A stretch of DNA of 64,000 nt from Fluviicoccus sp. (lineage in GTDB: Bacteria; Pseudomonadota; Gammaproteobacteria; Pseudomonadales; Moraxellaceae): assembly GCF_030646115.1 (NCBI RefSeq), contig NZ_JAUSMX010000018.1, forward strand, positions 186,001-250,000, in the 5' to 3' direction. Shown here piece by piece: positions 50,595 through 60,384 of the stretch. The first letter of the stretch is position 1. Every line of letters begins with the position of its first letter. The translations under genes were made by a program, and so were the position numbers. The notes below the pieces were generated by a model. That model searched no databases and had not been told where the DNA came from. It saw nothing but the letters and a program-made list of their open reading frames with translations.

Positions 50595-53207
50595 CTATTT
50601 ATCAACCCGCAACCATCGAACCAGGGTTTCATAGAGCAAGGCCGGCTTCACCGGCTTGCTGACAAAGTCATTCATCCCCGCAGCAAAACACTGCTCCCGC
50701 ACATCCGCCCAGGCGTTGGCCGTAAACACGATAATGGGAATGTGCTGCGTCAGGGGGTTGGCGCGGATGCAACGCGTGGCCTCCTGGCCGTCCATGACCG
50801 GCATCTGCAAGTCCATCAGCACCATATCCACCGGTTGATGCTTCAGCACCTCCAGGGCTTCACGGCCATCCGCCGCTATCAGTACCTTTACCCCCACCCG
50901 TTCCAGCAAGGCGGCAGCCACCTGCTGGTTAATCAGGTTGTCCTCCGCCAACAGGACACGGGCGCCCTGCAACGCATGGTATTCCGGCCTGCCAACCGTC
51001 GTGACGGGCGCAGAACCGCCCGGCTTGCTGACACCGGCGCGGGCAAGACGGGCGCTAAACCAGAACGTGCTGCCTTTCCCCGGCTCACTGCTGACCCCCA
51101 CCTCGCCGCCCATCATCTGCACCAGCTGCCGGCTGATGGTGAGGCCCAGCCCGGTGCCCCCGTATTGACGGGTAGTTGAGCTGTCTGCCTGCTGGAATGG
51201 CTGGAAGATTTGGCCCAACTGCTCCGCCGTCATGCCGATGCCGTAATCCTTTACTTCAAAGCGCAACAGGCACGAATCCGCATTTGCAGAGGGCATGAAT
51301 ACCCGGACGTGGATCACGGAGTCATGGGAAAACTTAATGGCGTTATTGACGAAATTCAGCAAAATCTGGTTCAGGCGCAGCGGGTCGCCACGCAATTGAC
51401 AGGCTACATCCCCGGCAATGTCCACATGCAGGCGCAAGCCCCGTTCGGCGGCGCTTTCGGCCGTCAGCGTCATCAGGGAATGGACCACGGTATCCAGGGT
51501 GAAATCCACATTCTCCAGCAGCAGCTTGCCGGATTCAATCTTGGAAAAGTCGAGGATGTTATCAATCAGCGCCAGCAGGTGCTGCCCGGACAGATGAATT
51601 TTTTCCACATAATCACGCTGCTGCGGATCCAGTTTGGTGCCCAGCACCAGATAGGCCATGCCAATGACGCTGTTCATCGGCGTGCGGATTTCGTGGCTCA
51701 TGTTGGCCAGGAAATCGCTCTTGGCCAGGGTGGCGGTCTCAGCAATGCGGGCATGCTGCTTGGCCTCGACCAGCAGTTGGTTGATGGTTTCCAGATCGGC
51801 CGTCCGTTCACGGATACGCTGCTCCAGGGTCGCGTTCAGGCTCATGATCTTTTGCTCGGCCTGCTTCTGGGCAGTAATGTCCTGGACAGTGCCCTGCAGC
51901 CCGATAACCTCCTGGCGGTCGTTGCGCAGCGCTTCGCCCCTCGCCCGCACCCAGCGCCTGGGGCTCGTGTCACGACTCAGTTCCAGATCAATTTCATAGG
52001 ACTCACCAGTCCTGAGGCATTGCTGCACGATTGCTGTCAGCCGGGCGCCGCTTTCCGGGGTGTAGTTCTTCTGGTCTTCTTCGTAGGTGGGCGGCAGTGT
52101 ACCGGGCTGTTTGTCATAGATGCGGTAAAGCTCATCCGACCACCAGATGGCGTCGGAAACGGCATCCCAGCGCCAGTTGCCCAGACGGGCCACACGCTGG
52201 GCATCCCGCAGCCAGACTTCCCTGTCCTGAAGCTCGGCGGTCCGTTGCGCCACCCGCTGTTCAAGCGTGTCATTCAGCTCGCGCATGGCCTGCTCGGCCT
52301 GGGTGCGTTCAATGGCAATGCTGGCCAGATGCGCCGTCTGTTCAATGACGAGAATGTCGGCTGCCGTGGGGGTATGGGGATGGGAATGATAGATGGCAAA
52401 GGTGCCCAGCACCTTTCGTGTGGACGAGAGGATCGGCTGCGACCAGCAGGCTCCCAGCCCCGCCCTGGCCGCCAGGTCGGTATAAGGCGCCCAATACGGG
52501 TGCGTGGCGATATCACTGACAATGACACGCTCTCCGGTCACCGCCGCCGTTCCGCAGGAACCCACGCCGATACCGATTTCCAGGGTGTAGAGGGCGTCAT
52601 TGTAATAATCCGGCAAGCTGGGGCCGGCGCCGGGACGGAAATGCCTGCCGGTGCTGTCCAGCAATAAAATGCTGCAAATGGCGGTAGGGCTCAGCGCTTC
52701 CATGCCGAGCACTATGGCATCCAGGATGGTCTGCAACGGTTGCCCGCCGGCCAGTAACTCCAGGGTCTGGCTGCGAAAGCGCTCGTAATGCTCGGAACGC
52801 TTGCGCTCGGTAATGTCCTTGACGGTCGTGACATACCCGGTGATGTTGCCTGCCTCATCCCTGACTTCGGACGGGCCGATCAGCGCCGGGAAACGTTCGC
52901 CATCGCGACGCATGAAGGTCAGGTCAAACGTGGCCTTCTTGCCGTCCAGCATCATTTGGAAAGCGGCCTGGATGTTGGTCAGCTCTTCCGGCGGCCAAAA
53001 GGAAAACGGCACGGTCTGGCCGATCAGTTCCTCCTCGGTCAAATCCACCATGCGGCAAAAGGCGGGGTTGGTCCTGGCAAAACGGCCGTGTTCGTCCAGC
53101 AGCACAAAGCCATCCTGCATGGAGTTGAGCAAATCGGTAATAAATCCGGTGGCGGCCTTGAGTTCCTGCTCCATGACCTCATGACTCCTGCGGGCGGACT
53201 GGTTCAC
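50595..53207 (-). CDS. Hybrid sensor histidine kinase (PAS-GAF-PAS-HisKA-HATPase-REC)
   Basis: The 870-residue protein has no membrane helix. Domains: PAS (about 20-140: [18 protein letters not shown] ... [12 protein letters not shown]), GAF (about 150-300: [19 protein letters not shown]), a second PAS (about 345-460), HisKA with [18 protein letters not shown] (His about 502), HATPase ([21 protein letters not shown]) and a REC domain (about 745-865: [30 protein letters not shown]). Start is GTG 53207 with AGGAAGG at normal spacing. A cytoplasmic sensor; the signal and output partner are not visible. It is encoded alone, 138 bases from the FMN-reductase gene. Confidence 0.92.
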   Translation of the reverse strand: MNQSARRSHEVMEQELKAATGFITDLLNSMQDGFVLLDEHGRFARTNPAFCRMVDLTEEELIGQTVPFSFWPPEELTNIQAAFQMMLDGKKATFDLTFMRRDGERFPALIGPSEVRDEAGNITGYVTTVKDITERKRSEHYERFRSQTLELLAGGQPLQTILDAIVLGMEALSPTAICSILLLDSTGRHFRPGAGPSLPDYYNDALYTLEIGIGVGSCGTAAVTGERVIVSDIATHPYWAPYTDLAARAGLGACWSQPILSSTRKVLGTFAIYHSHPHTPTAADILVIEQTAHLASIAIERTQAEQAMRELNDTLEQRVAQRTAELQDREVWLRDAQRVARLGNWRWDAVSDAIWWSDELYRIYDKQPGTLPPTYEEDQKNYTPESGARLTAIVQQCLRTGESYEIDLELSRDTSPRRWVRARGEALRNDRQEVIGLQGTVQDITAQKQAEQKIMSLNATLEQRIRERTADLETINQLLVEAKQHARIAETATLAKSDFLANMSHEIRTPMNSVIGMAYLVLGTKLDPQQRDYVEKIHLSGQHLLALIDNILDFSKIESGKLLLENVDFTLDTVVHSLMTLTAESAAERGLRLHVDIAGDVACQLRGDPLRLNQILLNFVNNAIKFSHDSVIHVRVFMPSANADSCLLRFEVKDYGIGMTAEQLGQIFQPFQQADSSTTRQYGGTGLGLTISRQLVQMMGGEVGVSSEPGKGSTFWFSARLARAGVSKPGGSAPVTTVGRPEYHALQGARVLLAEDNLINQQVAAALLERVGVKVLIAADGREALEVLKHQPVDMVLMDLQMPVMDGQEATRCIRANPLTQHIPIIVFTANAWADVREQCFAAGMNDFVSKPVKPALLYETLVRWLRVDK

Positions 53208-53351
53208 TGACTGCCTTCCTGATACTTAAATCCCTATGCAATCATACACGCTAAACCACGGCCTGGCAGATAGCCGTTAACGGCAAGGCACGCTTGGGCA
53301 TTAGCCTTGCTACAATGACGCCACCATCCTTCAGCCGCATCCGGAATCCCC

Positions 53352-53747
53352 ATGTTCACCACCGCCTTCTCCCCCCGCTTCTACGAAACCGATGCCTTCG
53401 GCCACGTCAACAACACCGTCGTTACCGGCTGGTTCGAAACCGCGCGCGAACCCATCTTCCGTATTTTCACCCCCGACATGGACATCAAGGCGCTGAGCAT
53501 GATCCTGGCCCGCGTCGAGGTTGATTACGTGGCGCAGATTCATTATGGCAGCGAGGTCACGGTCAACACCGGCATTGAAAAGATCGGCAACTCGTCGTTT
53601 ACCGTCTGGCATGAAGCCTTCCAGAAAGGGGTTGTGGTGGCGCGGGGCAGAGCGGTGCAAGTGCACTTTGACTTCGCCGGGCAAAAGTCATCTCCTCTGC
53701 CCGAGCACCTGCGGCTGGCACTGGAACAACATCTCAGTCCGGTTTGA
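53352..53747 (+). CDS. Acyl-CoA thioesterase (4HBT, YbgC/FadM-like)
   Basis: The 131-residue hot-dog-fold protein has the 4-hydroxybenzoyl-CoA-thioesterase signature YETDAFGHVNNTVVTGWFETARE (catalytic Asp14 in ETDAFGHVNN) and later VDYVAQIHYGSEVTVNTGIEKIGNSSF. It hydrolyses short or medium acyl-CoA, or removes stalled intermediates of beta-oxidation (FadM type). It converges with the spermidine-synthase-like gene with a 3-base gap. Confidence 0.9.
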   Translation: MFTTAFSPRFYETDAFGHVNNTVVTGWFETAREPIFRIFTPDMDIKALSMILARVEVDYVAQIHYGSEVTVNTGIEKIGNSSFTVWHEAFQKGVVVARGRAVQVHFDFAGQKSSPLPEHLRLALEQHLSPV

Positions 53748-53750
53748 CTC

Positions 53751-54425
53751 TTAACGCTTCCGGGCCAGCCAGATCAAGTGCCGGGCACCTTTGTTACCAT
53801 GGGCGCGCACTGGCACCTGCTCTACCTGAAAATGCGCCTTCTTCAGACGGATGGTGAACATCGGGTCCGGTCCGGCCGACCACACCGCCAGCATGCCGCC
53901 GGGGCGTAAGGCCGACATGGCGGCATCCAGCCCCGCCGGGGAATACAACCAGTCATTCTCTTTGTGCGTCAGGCCCTGCGGACCGTTATCCACATCCAGC
54001 AGAATGGCGTCAAAGGCGGCCTGCTCCGTTTTCAGCACCTGCGCTACATCTCCGACAAACACGATGGCTCGCGGGTCCTGCAAGGGGTTGCCGGCATGTT
54101 CGCCAAGTGGCCCGCGATTCCACTCCACCACGCCGGGCACCAGTTCAGCCACCACCACTTCAGCCGCGGGGCCCAGATGCTTCAGGGCGGCTGCCAGCGT
54201 AAAGCCCATGCCCAGCCCGCCAATCAGCACGCGCGGCCGGGTGCAGCCGGCCAAACGGGTGCAGGTGATTTCAGCCAGCTTGTCTTCCGAACCGTGTGCG
54301 CGGGAATGCATGAGTTCGCCGCCGCCGGCAATCTTGATGGCAAAGTGCGGACCTTCACGAAACAGGCGCAGTTCCCCGCCGTTATTGGGAATGGCGGCAG
54401 TATCGAGAAGTTCGGGACGGTTCAT
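53751..54425 (-). CDS. Spermidine-synthase-like methyltransferase-fold protein
   Basis: The 224-residue product starts at ATG 54425; the open frame upstream overlaps the CigR-like gene and is not supported. It has a class I fold of the spermidine synthase superfamily: RVLIGGLGMGFTLAAALKHLGPAAEVVVAELVPGVVEWNR (SAM/dcSAM loop) and FDAILLDVDNGPQGLTHKENDWLYSPAG. The short N-terminal domain with FREGPHFAIKIAGGGELMHSRAHGSEDKLAEI is unlike SpeE proper, so it is probably a paralogue of unknown substrate. It overlaps nothing but ends 3 bases after the thioesterase stop (convergent). Confidence 0.82.
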   Translation of the reverse strand: MNRPELLDTAAIPNNGGELRLFREGPHFAIKIAGGGELMHSRAHGSEDKLAEITCTRLAGCTRPRVLIGGLGMGFTLAAALKHLGPAAEVVVAELVPGVVEWNRGPLGEHAGNPLQDPRAIVFVGDVAQVLKTEQAAFDAILLDVDNGPQGLTHKENDWLYSPAGLDAAMSALRPGGMLAVWSAGPDPMFTIRLKKAHFQVEQVPVRAHGNKGARHLIWLARKR

Positions 54426-54587
54426 GCGGACGCTCGGCCAGGCGGAAATGATGGGTGCATAGGGTACGGGTTTTCCTGCCCCAAGGGAAATAGGGGCAGG
54501 CCGTTTCTGTCCGGGTACGCTGCCGCACAGACCGTCACCCCCTCCCGTACTATTCTGGTTGCCTAATCCCACTGTTGGAGCCAGACC

Positions 54588-55127
54588 ATGTCTGACCATG
54601 CCCTGAGAACCGGAGGGTTAGCGGCCTGCGCCCTGGCCGGGCTGTTGTTGTTTGGTTCTGCACTCGCCGATCCTTCGGAAAAATCCCGTCACAATCCGGG
54701 TGGCGACAACCGCGGCCCCGGAAAAAGCACCAGCCATGCCAGCCATCACGACCAAAAACGCAAGCCTAAGCGTGTCTATTACCCGGTTAAAGACACACGA
54801 TATAACCAGGTGGTTTTCCACTTCGACGATCAGCGCCGGGGTAGTGTCCGGGAATATTACCGAACGGAATTCAGCAAGGGACATTGCCCGCCAGGCTTGC
54901 GCAAAAAGGGCAACAATTGCCTGCCCAGAGGCCTCACCCGACACTGGCAGGTAGGGCAGCCATTGCCACGGGATGTCATTTTCTACTCGGTGCCGCAGCC
55001 CGTGGTGGTGCAATTGGGCGCGCCGCCGTCCGGCCACCGTTATGTGCGCGTGGCCGGTGACATCCTGCTGATTGCCCTCGGCACCGCCATGGTGGTCGAT
55101 GCCATTCAGGACATCGGCGGACAGTAG
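54588..55127 (+). CDS. CigR/RcnB-family exported protein
   Basis: The 179-residue product has a signal peptide (LAACALAGLLLFGSALADP), a basic, His-rich segment (SHASHHDQKRKPKRV), and the RcnB/CigR domain with CPPGLRKKGNNCLPRG, WQVGQPLPRDVIFYSVP and a C-terminal hydrophobic stretch GDILLIALGTAMVVDAIQDI. In Salmonella CigR is an anti-virulence inner-membrane protein; other members are of unknown role. It is divergent from the spermidine-synthase-like gene (162-base gap) and convergent with the VIT protein gene. Confidence 0.85.
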   Translation: MSDHALRTGGLAACALAGLLLFGSALADPSEKSRHNPGGDNRGPGKSTSHASHHDQKRKPKRVYYPVKDTRYNQVVFHFDDQRRGSVREYYRTEFSKGHCPPGLRKKGNNCLPRGLTRHWQVGQPLPRDVIFYSVPQPVVVQLGAPPSGHRYVRVAGDILLIALGTAMVVDAIQDIGGQ

Positions 55128-55171
55128 ACACCTATCGCTGAGGGGCGATCCCGCCCCCCCTTGGCCACCGA

Positions 55172-58100
55172 TTACTTCCCGATCACCACCTCGCCAATCT
55201 CCACCCGGTCGCTCGGCTGGGTCAGCCTGACCGTCAGGTATTCATCCTTCTGCTGCCTGGTGCCGAAATTGGTGCTGAGCCGTACCTGCAAGGTGGTGCC
55301 GTTGCTGACGGTTTGCGAGCGGTCGCCGAAATAGTTGGTGTGCACCACGTACTTGCCAGCCGCCGCCTTCTTCAACGAAAACTCCTCCGGTCCGAAGCCG
55401 CCGGTAAAGTCGGCGGACATGCGCCCGCCCTGCCCGGTCAGCGGATTGCCGTAATACGCCTCCTCGCCCAAGGCATCGGTCACATGCAGGTCAATGTCGG
55501 TGTTGTCGGCATCCCAGGCCAGCGTGACGCGCATCGCCACCGGCAGGTTGCGCAACAGGCGCGGGTCCATGCCACTGGTGTTAAGGTGCTTGGGGCTGGT
55601 GGCGAGAATGGCGTTCATCTCGGCCAGGGCAATCTGTTCGACATCCGGGAACCGGCCGTTCCACGGACGCGACACCACTTGCCACAGGCTGTCCACTGCT
55701 TGCTGCGGCTGACCGGCCGCCGCCTGCGCCAAGCCCAGGTCGCGCCAGGACTGAGGTTCGTTCGGGGCCAGCGCCAGCACTTTCTGCAGCACCGGTATGG
55801 CCAGCAGCGGCTGCCCGGCCTGTTGCAGGCGATAGGCCAGCACGCGCAGGATGTGGCGGTTTTCCAGATTCATTTCCGCCAGGTTGGACAGCACCCGCAA
55901 CGCCAGCTCCGGCTTGCCCTTGCTGAGCAGGATATCGGCCACGTCCAGGTAGAAGGCGGTGCTGTTGCGCCATTCTGGGCGGGCTTGCAGATACAGCCCG
56001 TAGACATCCGCCGGATTGGCGGTGCGCAGGGTACGGGTGTAAGGAGCGTCGGGCTGCCAGGGCGTCAGCGTGATGCGCCCGGCGACCGGGGAGCTGTCGC
56101 CCTTGTCGCGCAAATCCATGAGCTCATCCATTTCCGCAGACGGCGCCATGGCAGCGGGCGCCGGTGACGCCGCCAGGTTGCGCGCCCCCCTTCGTTCCGA
56201 GCGGGCGGCCCCCGCCATCTGTTCCTGCACTTGCATTGGGGCATTCATGCGCCCCATGGCCGGAGCCGCCATGGCATCGTTCATTTCCGCCTTCCTCTTC
56301 GCCAGCGGCTTGGGCTGCCGGGAGAAGTCGCGCTCCCACCAGCGCACCTTGTCCTCAAAGCGGGACACTACGTTTTCCAGATGCGACCTGCGCTCCTGCT
56401 GCTGACTCTTGACGCGGTTGGCCATCAGTTGCCGGTATTCCGCCATCAGCGACTCCGGCGGCGTGATCTCGTGGTTCACATAGTCCCAGACCTGATCCAG
56501 TACAATCAGCGAGGTTTCCGGCGTCACCAGATTGAAACGACGGCCCAGGTTGCGGATCGCCTCGCGGTTGCCTTCCGGGTCGGCCTGCAAATCGGCCAGT
56601 TGCAGCACAGCCCAGCGGGTGGCGGCCAGCGCTCCTTCCGCGTTGTTGGTTAACGGAACATCCACGGTGCGGTGCTGTCCGTCGGCCTGCACCAAATCCA
56701 GTTGCAGACGACCGGTGGCGCCGTTCAGCACGCCCGCCAGCGTCAGCAGGCCGCTCTCGGGATGACGCGACAAGGCGGTAACCTGCCCCACGCCTTCCCC
56801 CGACCAGCCCGCCAGCCGTAAACGCTGCCCAGCCACGGCCGCCACCGCTTCCTCAGCCGACAGGCGCGTCAGGTCCAACAAGGCGCCGCCGCTTTTTTCC
56901 GCCAACTGCCGCAAGGCGGTGTTGTTGTTGCTGACGGCGGCGCTCACCGCAAATAAGGGCGCGCGCGACTCCGCCAACTTGCCGCCGCCGTAATTCACCA
57001 GCCCGTCACCCACCAGCAGGTTCAGCGCCGTGCCCGCCGGGGCGGACAAGGCCTCTGCCGAGGTTGCCCCGTCATAAACCACGCGGCCCAGCGCCTGCCG
57101 CAGGGCGCTCCAGTCCCCGTTCCTGATGCTGAACGTCCCGGCATGCTCGGCGGTGTCCCGCGCCAGCACCAGTTGCACTTCGGTATTACTCCAGCGCCGG
57201 AACAGTTGCTCCAGCATCGCCAGCTCACGGGCATGATTGCGCTGCTCGCCGGAACCGGAAGCATCCCACACCAGTCCGATGCGGCGCGGAACCGAACGCG
57301 GCAGCACCGCCTCGCCATCCGCCACCGGCACCTCGGCATAGAAATAGGTTTGCTGGTTGAAGTACTGCGTGGCCACCACCGGGCGGCCACTCGTCGTTTC
57401 GTCCAGCGCCACGGTGAACTCGCGGTCGGACACCAGCTTGCCCGGCGTCAGCACAGCGTTGATCACACCTTCCGAGGACGACAGCTGCAGACCGGCTGCG
57501 GCATCCAGGCCATGTACCTGCTGCACGCTGCGCCCGGCCACCTGCAGGCGCACTTCCACATCCGGCAGGGCGCCGCTGAATTGCAGCGGCAGCCGGTACA
57601 GCGCCTGGCCCCGTTGCACCGGCAAGGTCTCGACAATTTCCAGCACCACCCGCCGTGTGCCGTTGGCGGGCAACGGATACACGCGCAGCTTGTAGTTGTT
57701 GCCTTGGGTCACTTCCAGCAAGGCCGGATCAACGCGGCGACGGATGGTGTCCTCGAACACTTGCTGGCCCTTGGCCTTGTCCACCGGCACCGCGTCGCGC
57801 AGCTCGCCGTTGATGTCCAGTGCGAACCCGGCCACCGACTGGCCGTCATAGAGCGGGAATTGCAGTTCACCTTCCAGCACCTGCGGGTTGGGGTTGCGGA
57901 AGGTCATTTCGATACGGGTATAAGCTGCATGACCGGCTACCTCGCCGCGCACCATCACCCGTTCCAGCACAATCGGCGCATGCGCCCCGGCGGCCACCAG
58001 TTGCGGGCGCAGCTTACCGGGCATGGGCAGCATCTCCGTACCGGGGGCCATTTTTATCAACTTCGCATCGGCTGCCGGAGCCGCCGCTGCACGCGGTTGG

Positions 58101-58201
58101 GGCAATACTGAAATATCGGGACGGGTCTGGGCGAACGCCATGCTCAATGCACTGAGCGTCAGCGTGGCGTAAAGGGCGCGCTTGAGGGGTTTGGAGGTCA
58201 T
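55172..58201 (-). CDS. Exported VIT / vWA / TPR / DUF2135 protein
   Basis: The 1009-residue product has a signal peptide (to about residue 25), a VIT domain (about 70-200: VLERVMVRGEVAGHAAYTRIEMTFRNPNPQ, LYDGQSVAGFALDINGEL), a vWA-like domain with the intact metal motif DASGS (about 305), a long charged part, TPR-like repeats (about 750-890, YLDVADILLSKGKPELALRVLSNLAEM) and a C-terminal DUF2135 domain (YGNPLTGQGGRMSADFTGGFGPEEF). Proteobacterial VIT-vWA proteins of this design are large periplasmic or surface scaffolds of unknown role. The gene stands alone, and the frame is long and clean. Confidence 0.86.
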   Translation of the reverse strand: MTSKPLKRALYATLTLSALSMAFAQTRPDISVLPQPRAAAAPAADAKLIKMAPGTEMLPMPGKLRPQLVAAGAHAPIVLERVMVRGEVAGHAAYTRIEMTFRNPNPQVLEGELQFPLYDGQSVAGFALDINGELRDAVPVDKAKGQQVFEDTIRRRVDPALLEVTQGNNYKLRVYPLPANGTRRVVLEIVETLPVQRGQALYRLPLQFSGALPDVEVRLQVAGRSVQQVHGLDAAAGLQLSSSEGVINAVLTPGKLVSDREFTVALDETTSGRPVVATQYFNQQTYFYAEVPVADGEAVLPRSVPRRIGLVWDASGSGEQRNHARELAMLEQLFRRWSNTEVQLVLARDTAEHAGTFSIRNGDWSALRQALGRVVYDGATSAEALSAPAGTALNLLVGDGLVNYGGGKLAESRAPLFAVSAAVSNNNTALRQLAEKSGGALLDLTRLSAEEAVAAVAGQRLRLAGWSGEGVGQVTALSRHPESGLLTLAGVLNGATGRLQLDLVQADGQHRTVDVPLTNNAEGALAATRWAVLQLADLQADPEGNREAIRNLGRRFNLVTPETSLIVLDQVWDYVNHEITPPESLMAEYRQLMANRVKSQQQERRSHLENVVSRFEDKVRWWERDFSRQPKPLAKRKAEMNDAMAAPAMGRMNAPMQVQEQMAGAARSERRGARNLAASPAPAAMAPSAEMDELMDLRDKGDSSPVAGRITLTPWQPDAPYTRTLRTANPADVYGLYLQARPEWRNSTAFYLDVADILLSKGKPELALRVLSNLAEMNLENRHILRVLAYRLQQAGQPLLAIPVLQKVLALAPNEPQSWRDLGLAQAAAGQPQQAVDSLWQVVSRPWNGRFPDVEQIALAEMNAILATSPKHLNTSGMDPRLLRNLPVAMRVTLAWDADNTDIDLHVTDALGEEAYYGNPLTGQGGRMSADFTGGFGPEEFSLKKAAAGKYVVHTNYFGDRSQTVSNGTTLQVRLSTNFGTRQQKDEYLTVRLTQPSDRVEIGEVVIGK

Positions 58202-58282
58202 GGCCTGAATCCTGGCAGGTGGAAGATACAGGGGTAAACGCGGGGGGTTGGGAAAAGGGGTTAAATCCGGTTGAAAATTTTT

Positions 58283-59569
58283 TCAGGAATGCTTTCCCAC
58301 CAGCCACCAGGTTTCCATCTCCCCCTTTCCCTTGACGTAAATGGAGCCGCGCAGCTCGCAATAGAACTGATCCTGCACCCGCTCACGGCTTTCAGCGCTG
58401 ATCTGCACCCGCCCCGGCTCGCCGTGCGACTCCATACGGCTGGCGGTGTTGACGGTGTCGCCCCAGACATCATAGGTAAAGCGCATGGCGCCGATGACCC
58501 CGGCAATCACCGGCCCGGTATGCATGCCCAGCCGCAAGTCCAGCGCAATGCCGGTTTCGTGGCGGATGGCCTTCACCTCCTCCACCAAGTCCAGCGCCAG
58601 TTGCGCCATGACATGCGCGTGGTCGTGGCGCGGGTCGGGTGCGCCGGAGATGACCATGTAGGCATCGCCGATGGTCTTGATCTTCTCCGCACCGGCGGCA
58701 TTCACCCGGGCGTCAAAACGGGTGAAAATCTTCTCCAGCAGCCCTACCACCACCTCCGGGTCATGCTGCGATGCCCAAGGCGTGAATCCGGCAATATCCG
58801 CAAACAACACCGTCACTTCCGGGTGATGGTCGGCAATCATGCGGTCGCGGTCGCGCAACTCCAGCGCAATCTTGCGCGGCAGCACCGCATGCAGCAGGCG
58901 GTCTGAACGTTCACGCTCCACGATCAGGTTTTGCTCGCTGCGCAACACCTCTTTCTGGAACACCGCCAGAATGATGACAATGGCTTCCAGCGCCATCACG
59001 GCATTGATCATGCGCATGGTGGACAGCATCCAGTCCGGGACGTTTTCCAGCGGCAACACCGCCTGCCCGGATACCGCCATGCTGCCCAGCAGGATCAGCA
59101 TCGCTCCGCTGATAAAGGTGAAACGCGGCAGAGTCTCCTTCTGTGAATAGAGTGTTCGCGCCAGCACCGCCGCCACCAGCGCATACATGCCCACCCCCAG
59201 CGCATTGCCGGTTATCCACACCAGCACTCCGACATGGGCTTCCAGCGTCACCATCAGCCATAACCGCGCCTGTGCGTGCGCCCCCAGCGAGGCGGCCCAC
59301 ATGCCCATGCCATAGCAGGCCATGGCCCCCAGGTTCAGGTAGGTCAGTACCTGGCCTTCTCGAGCCAGGGTGATCAGCGTCAGCAGCACGTAAAAAGCCG
59401 AGATGACCAGGGATGCGCCCAACGAATAGCGCGCCAGCCGTTCCCGACGATGAAGGTCGTGATCCGTGGCTGTGGGCATGGGGGTCAGCAGATCCAGCCA
59501 GAAACCGCGATCCGGACGGCGCAGATAATTGCGGGGGTCGAAGGCGCAGTCGTCGTCAGGCTTTTTCAT
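58283..59569 (-). CDS. Membrane-bound class III adenylate cyclase
   Basis: The 428-residue product has about six membrane helices (about 45-200) and a C-terminal cyclase domain with all key residues: VTVLFADIAGFTPWA and IKTIGDAYMVIS give the two metal-binding aspartates, the Lys in EKIKTIGDAY is the adenine-specific residue, and TYDVWGDTVNTASRM has the second base-recognition position and the transition-state Asn-Arg pair. So cAMP synthesis is expected. ATG 59569 is used; a GTG at 59584 is possible, and neither has a clear ribosome-binding site. A Crp/Fnr-type gene lies 70 bases upstream in the same orientation. Confidence 0.88.
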   Translation of the reverse strand: MKKPDDDCAFDPRNYLRRPDRGFWLDLLTPMPTATDHDLHRRERLARYSLGASLVISAFYVLLTLITLAREGQVLTYLNLGAMACYGMGMWAASLGAHAQARLWLMVTLEAHVGVLVWITGNALGVGMYALVAAVLARTLYSQKETLPRFTFISGAMLILLGSMAVSGQAVLPLENVPDWMLSTMRMINAVMALEAIVIILAVFQKEVLRSEQNLIVERERSDRLLHAVLPRKIALELRDRDRMIADHHPEVTVLFADIAGFTPWASQHDPEVVVGLLEKIFTRFDARVNAAGAEKIKTIGDAYMVISGAPDPRHDHAHVMAQLALDLVEEVKAIRHETGIALDLRLGMHTGPVIAGVIGAMRFTYDVWGDTVNTASRMESHGEPGRVQISAESRERVQDQFYCELRGSIYVKGKGEMETWWLVGKHS

Positions 59570-59639
59570 GAGGGAGTGCGGCACCGGTCGGGAGGGATTC
59601 TATCAAACAGGAAAAGCAGCGCCGGTGCAATGCAGGCTG

Positions 59640-60353
59640 TCACGGCAGATTATCCAGCAGTCGGTGCATCTCGGTCCGGACCACCGCATAACACTCACAA
59701 ACCCGGCTTTCCAGCCCTGCACGGTTCATCACGGTAATATGGCCGCGCCGGTAGCGGATGAAGCCGGCCTGCTGCAACTTGCCGGCGGCTTCGGTAATGC
59801 CCTCGCGACGCACACCCAACATGCCGGAAATCATTTCCTGCGTCATCACCAGTTCCGGCGTGGACAGGCGGTCCAACGTCAGCAACAGCCAGCGGCACAG
59901 TTGTTGTTCAATACTGTGGTGCCGGTTACAGGCAGCGGTCTGCTGAATCTGGGTCATTAATGCCTGGGTGTAACGCAACAATATGCGCATCAGCATGCCG
60001 CCGCGCTGGAACTCCGCCAGCAACACAGTGCGCTCCAACCGGTAAGCATTTCCCGCAGTCTGCACCATTGCCGAACTGGCCGTGGTGTTGCCGCCCAGAA
60101 ACAAGGACACGCCGACCATGCCCTCGCAACCCACTCCGGACGCCTCCGCCGAAGCCCCTGACTCCATTACATAGTGCAGAGAGACAATGGCCGTGGTTGG
60201 AAAATAGGCATAAGTCAATTGCCCGCCTGGCTCATAAAGCATGGCGCCCAGACGCAACGACGTCAGTTCCAGATGCGGAGCCAGACGCTGCCACGCCTCG
60301 TCATCCAGTGCGGCAAGCAGGCGGTTTGCGGTTAGGTGTTGTGGTGACTGCAT
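59640..60353 (-). CDS. Crp/Fnr family transcriptional regulator
   Basis: The 237-residue protein has an N-terminal cyclic-nucleotide-like beta-roll (about 20-130) and a winged HTH of the HTH_Crp_2 type (about 165-215: LVMTQEMISGMLGVRREGITEAAGKLQQAGFI). The phosphate-binding cassette that CRP uses for cAMP (GE...RSA/T) is absent: the corresponding stretch reads GMVGVSLFLGGNTTASSAM with no Arg. So it probably does not respond to cAMP although a cyclase gene is adjacent. ATG 60353 follows TAGGACCGG; the frame upstream runs through the next gene and is rejected. Confidence 0.85.
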   Translation of the reverse strand: MQSPQHLTANRLLAALDDEAWQRLAPHLELTSLRLGAMLYEPGGQLTYAYFPTTAIVSLHYVMESGASAEASGVGCEGMVGVSLFLGGNTTASSAMVQTAGNAYRLERTVLLAEFQRGGMLMRILLRYTQALMTQIQQTAACNRHHSIEQQLCRWLLLTLDRLSTPELVMTQEMISGMLGVRREGITEAAGKLQQAGFIRYRRGHITVMNRAGLESRVCECYAVVRTEMHRLLDNLP

Positions 60354-60384
60354 GTCCGGTCCTACCCCCAGCAAGCTTGACCGC

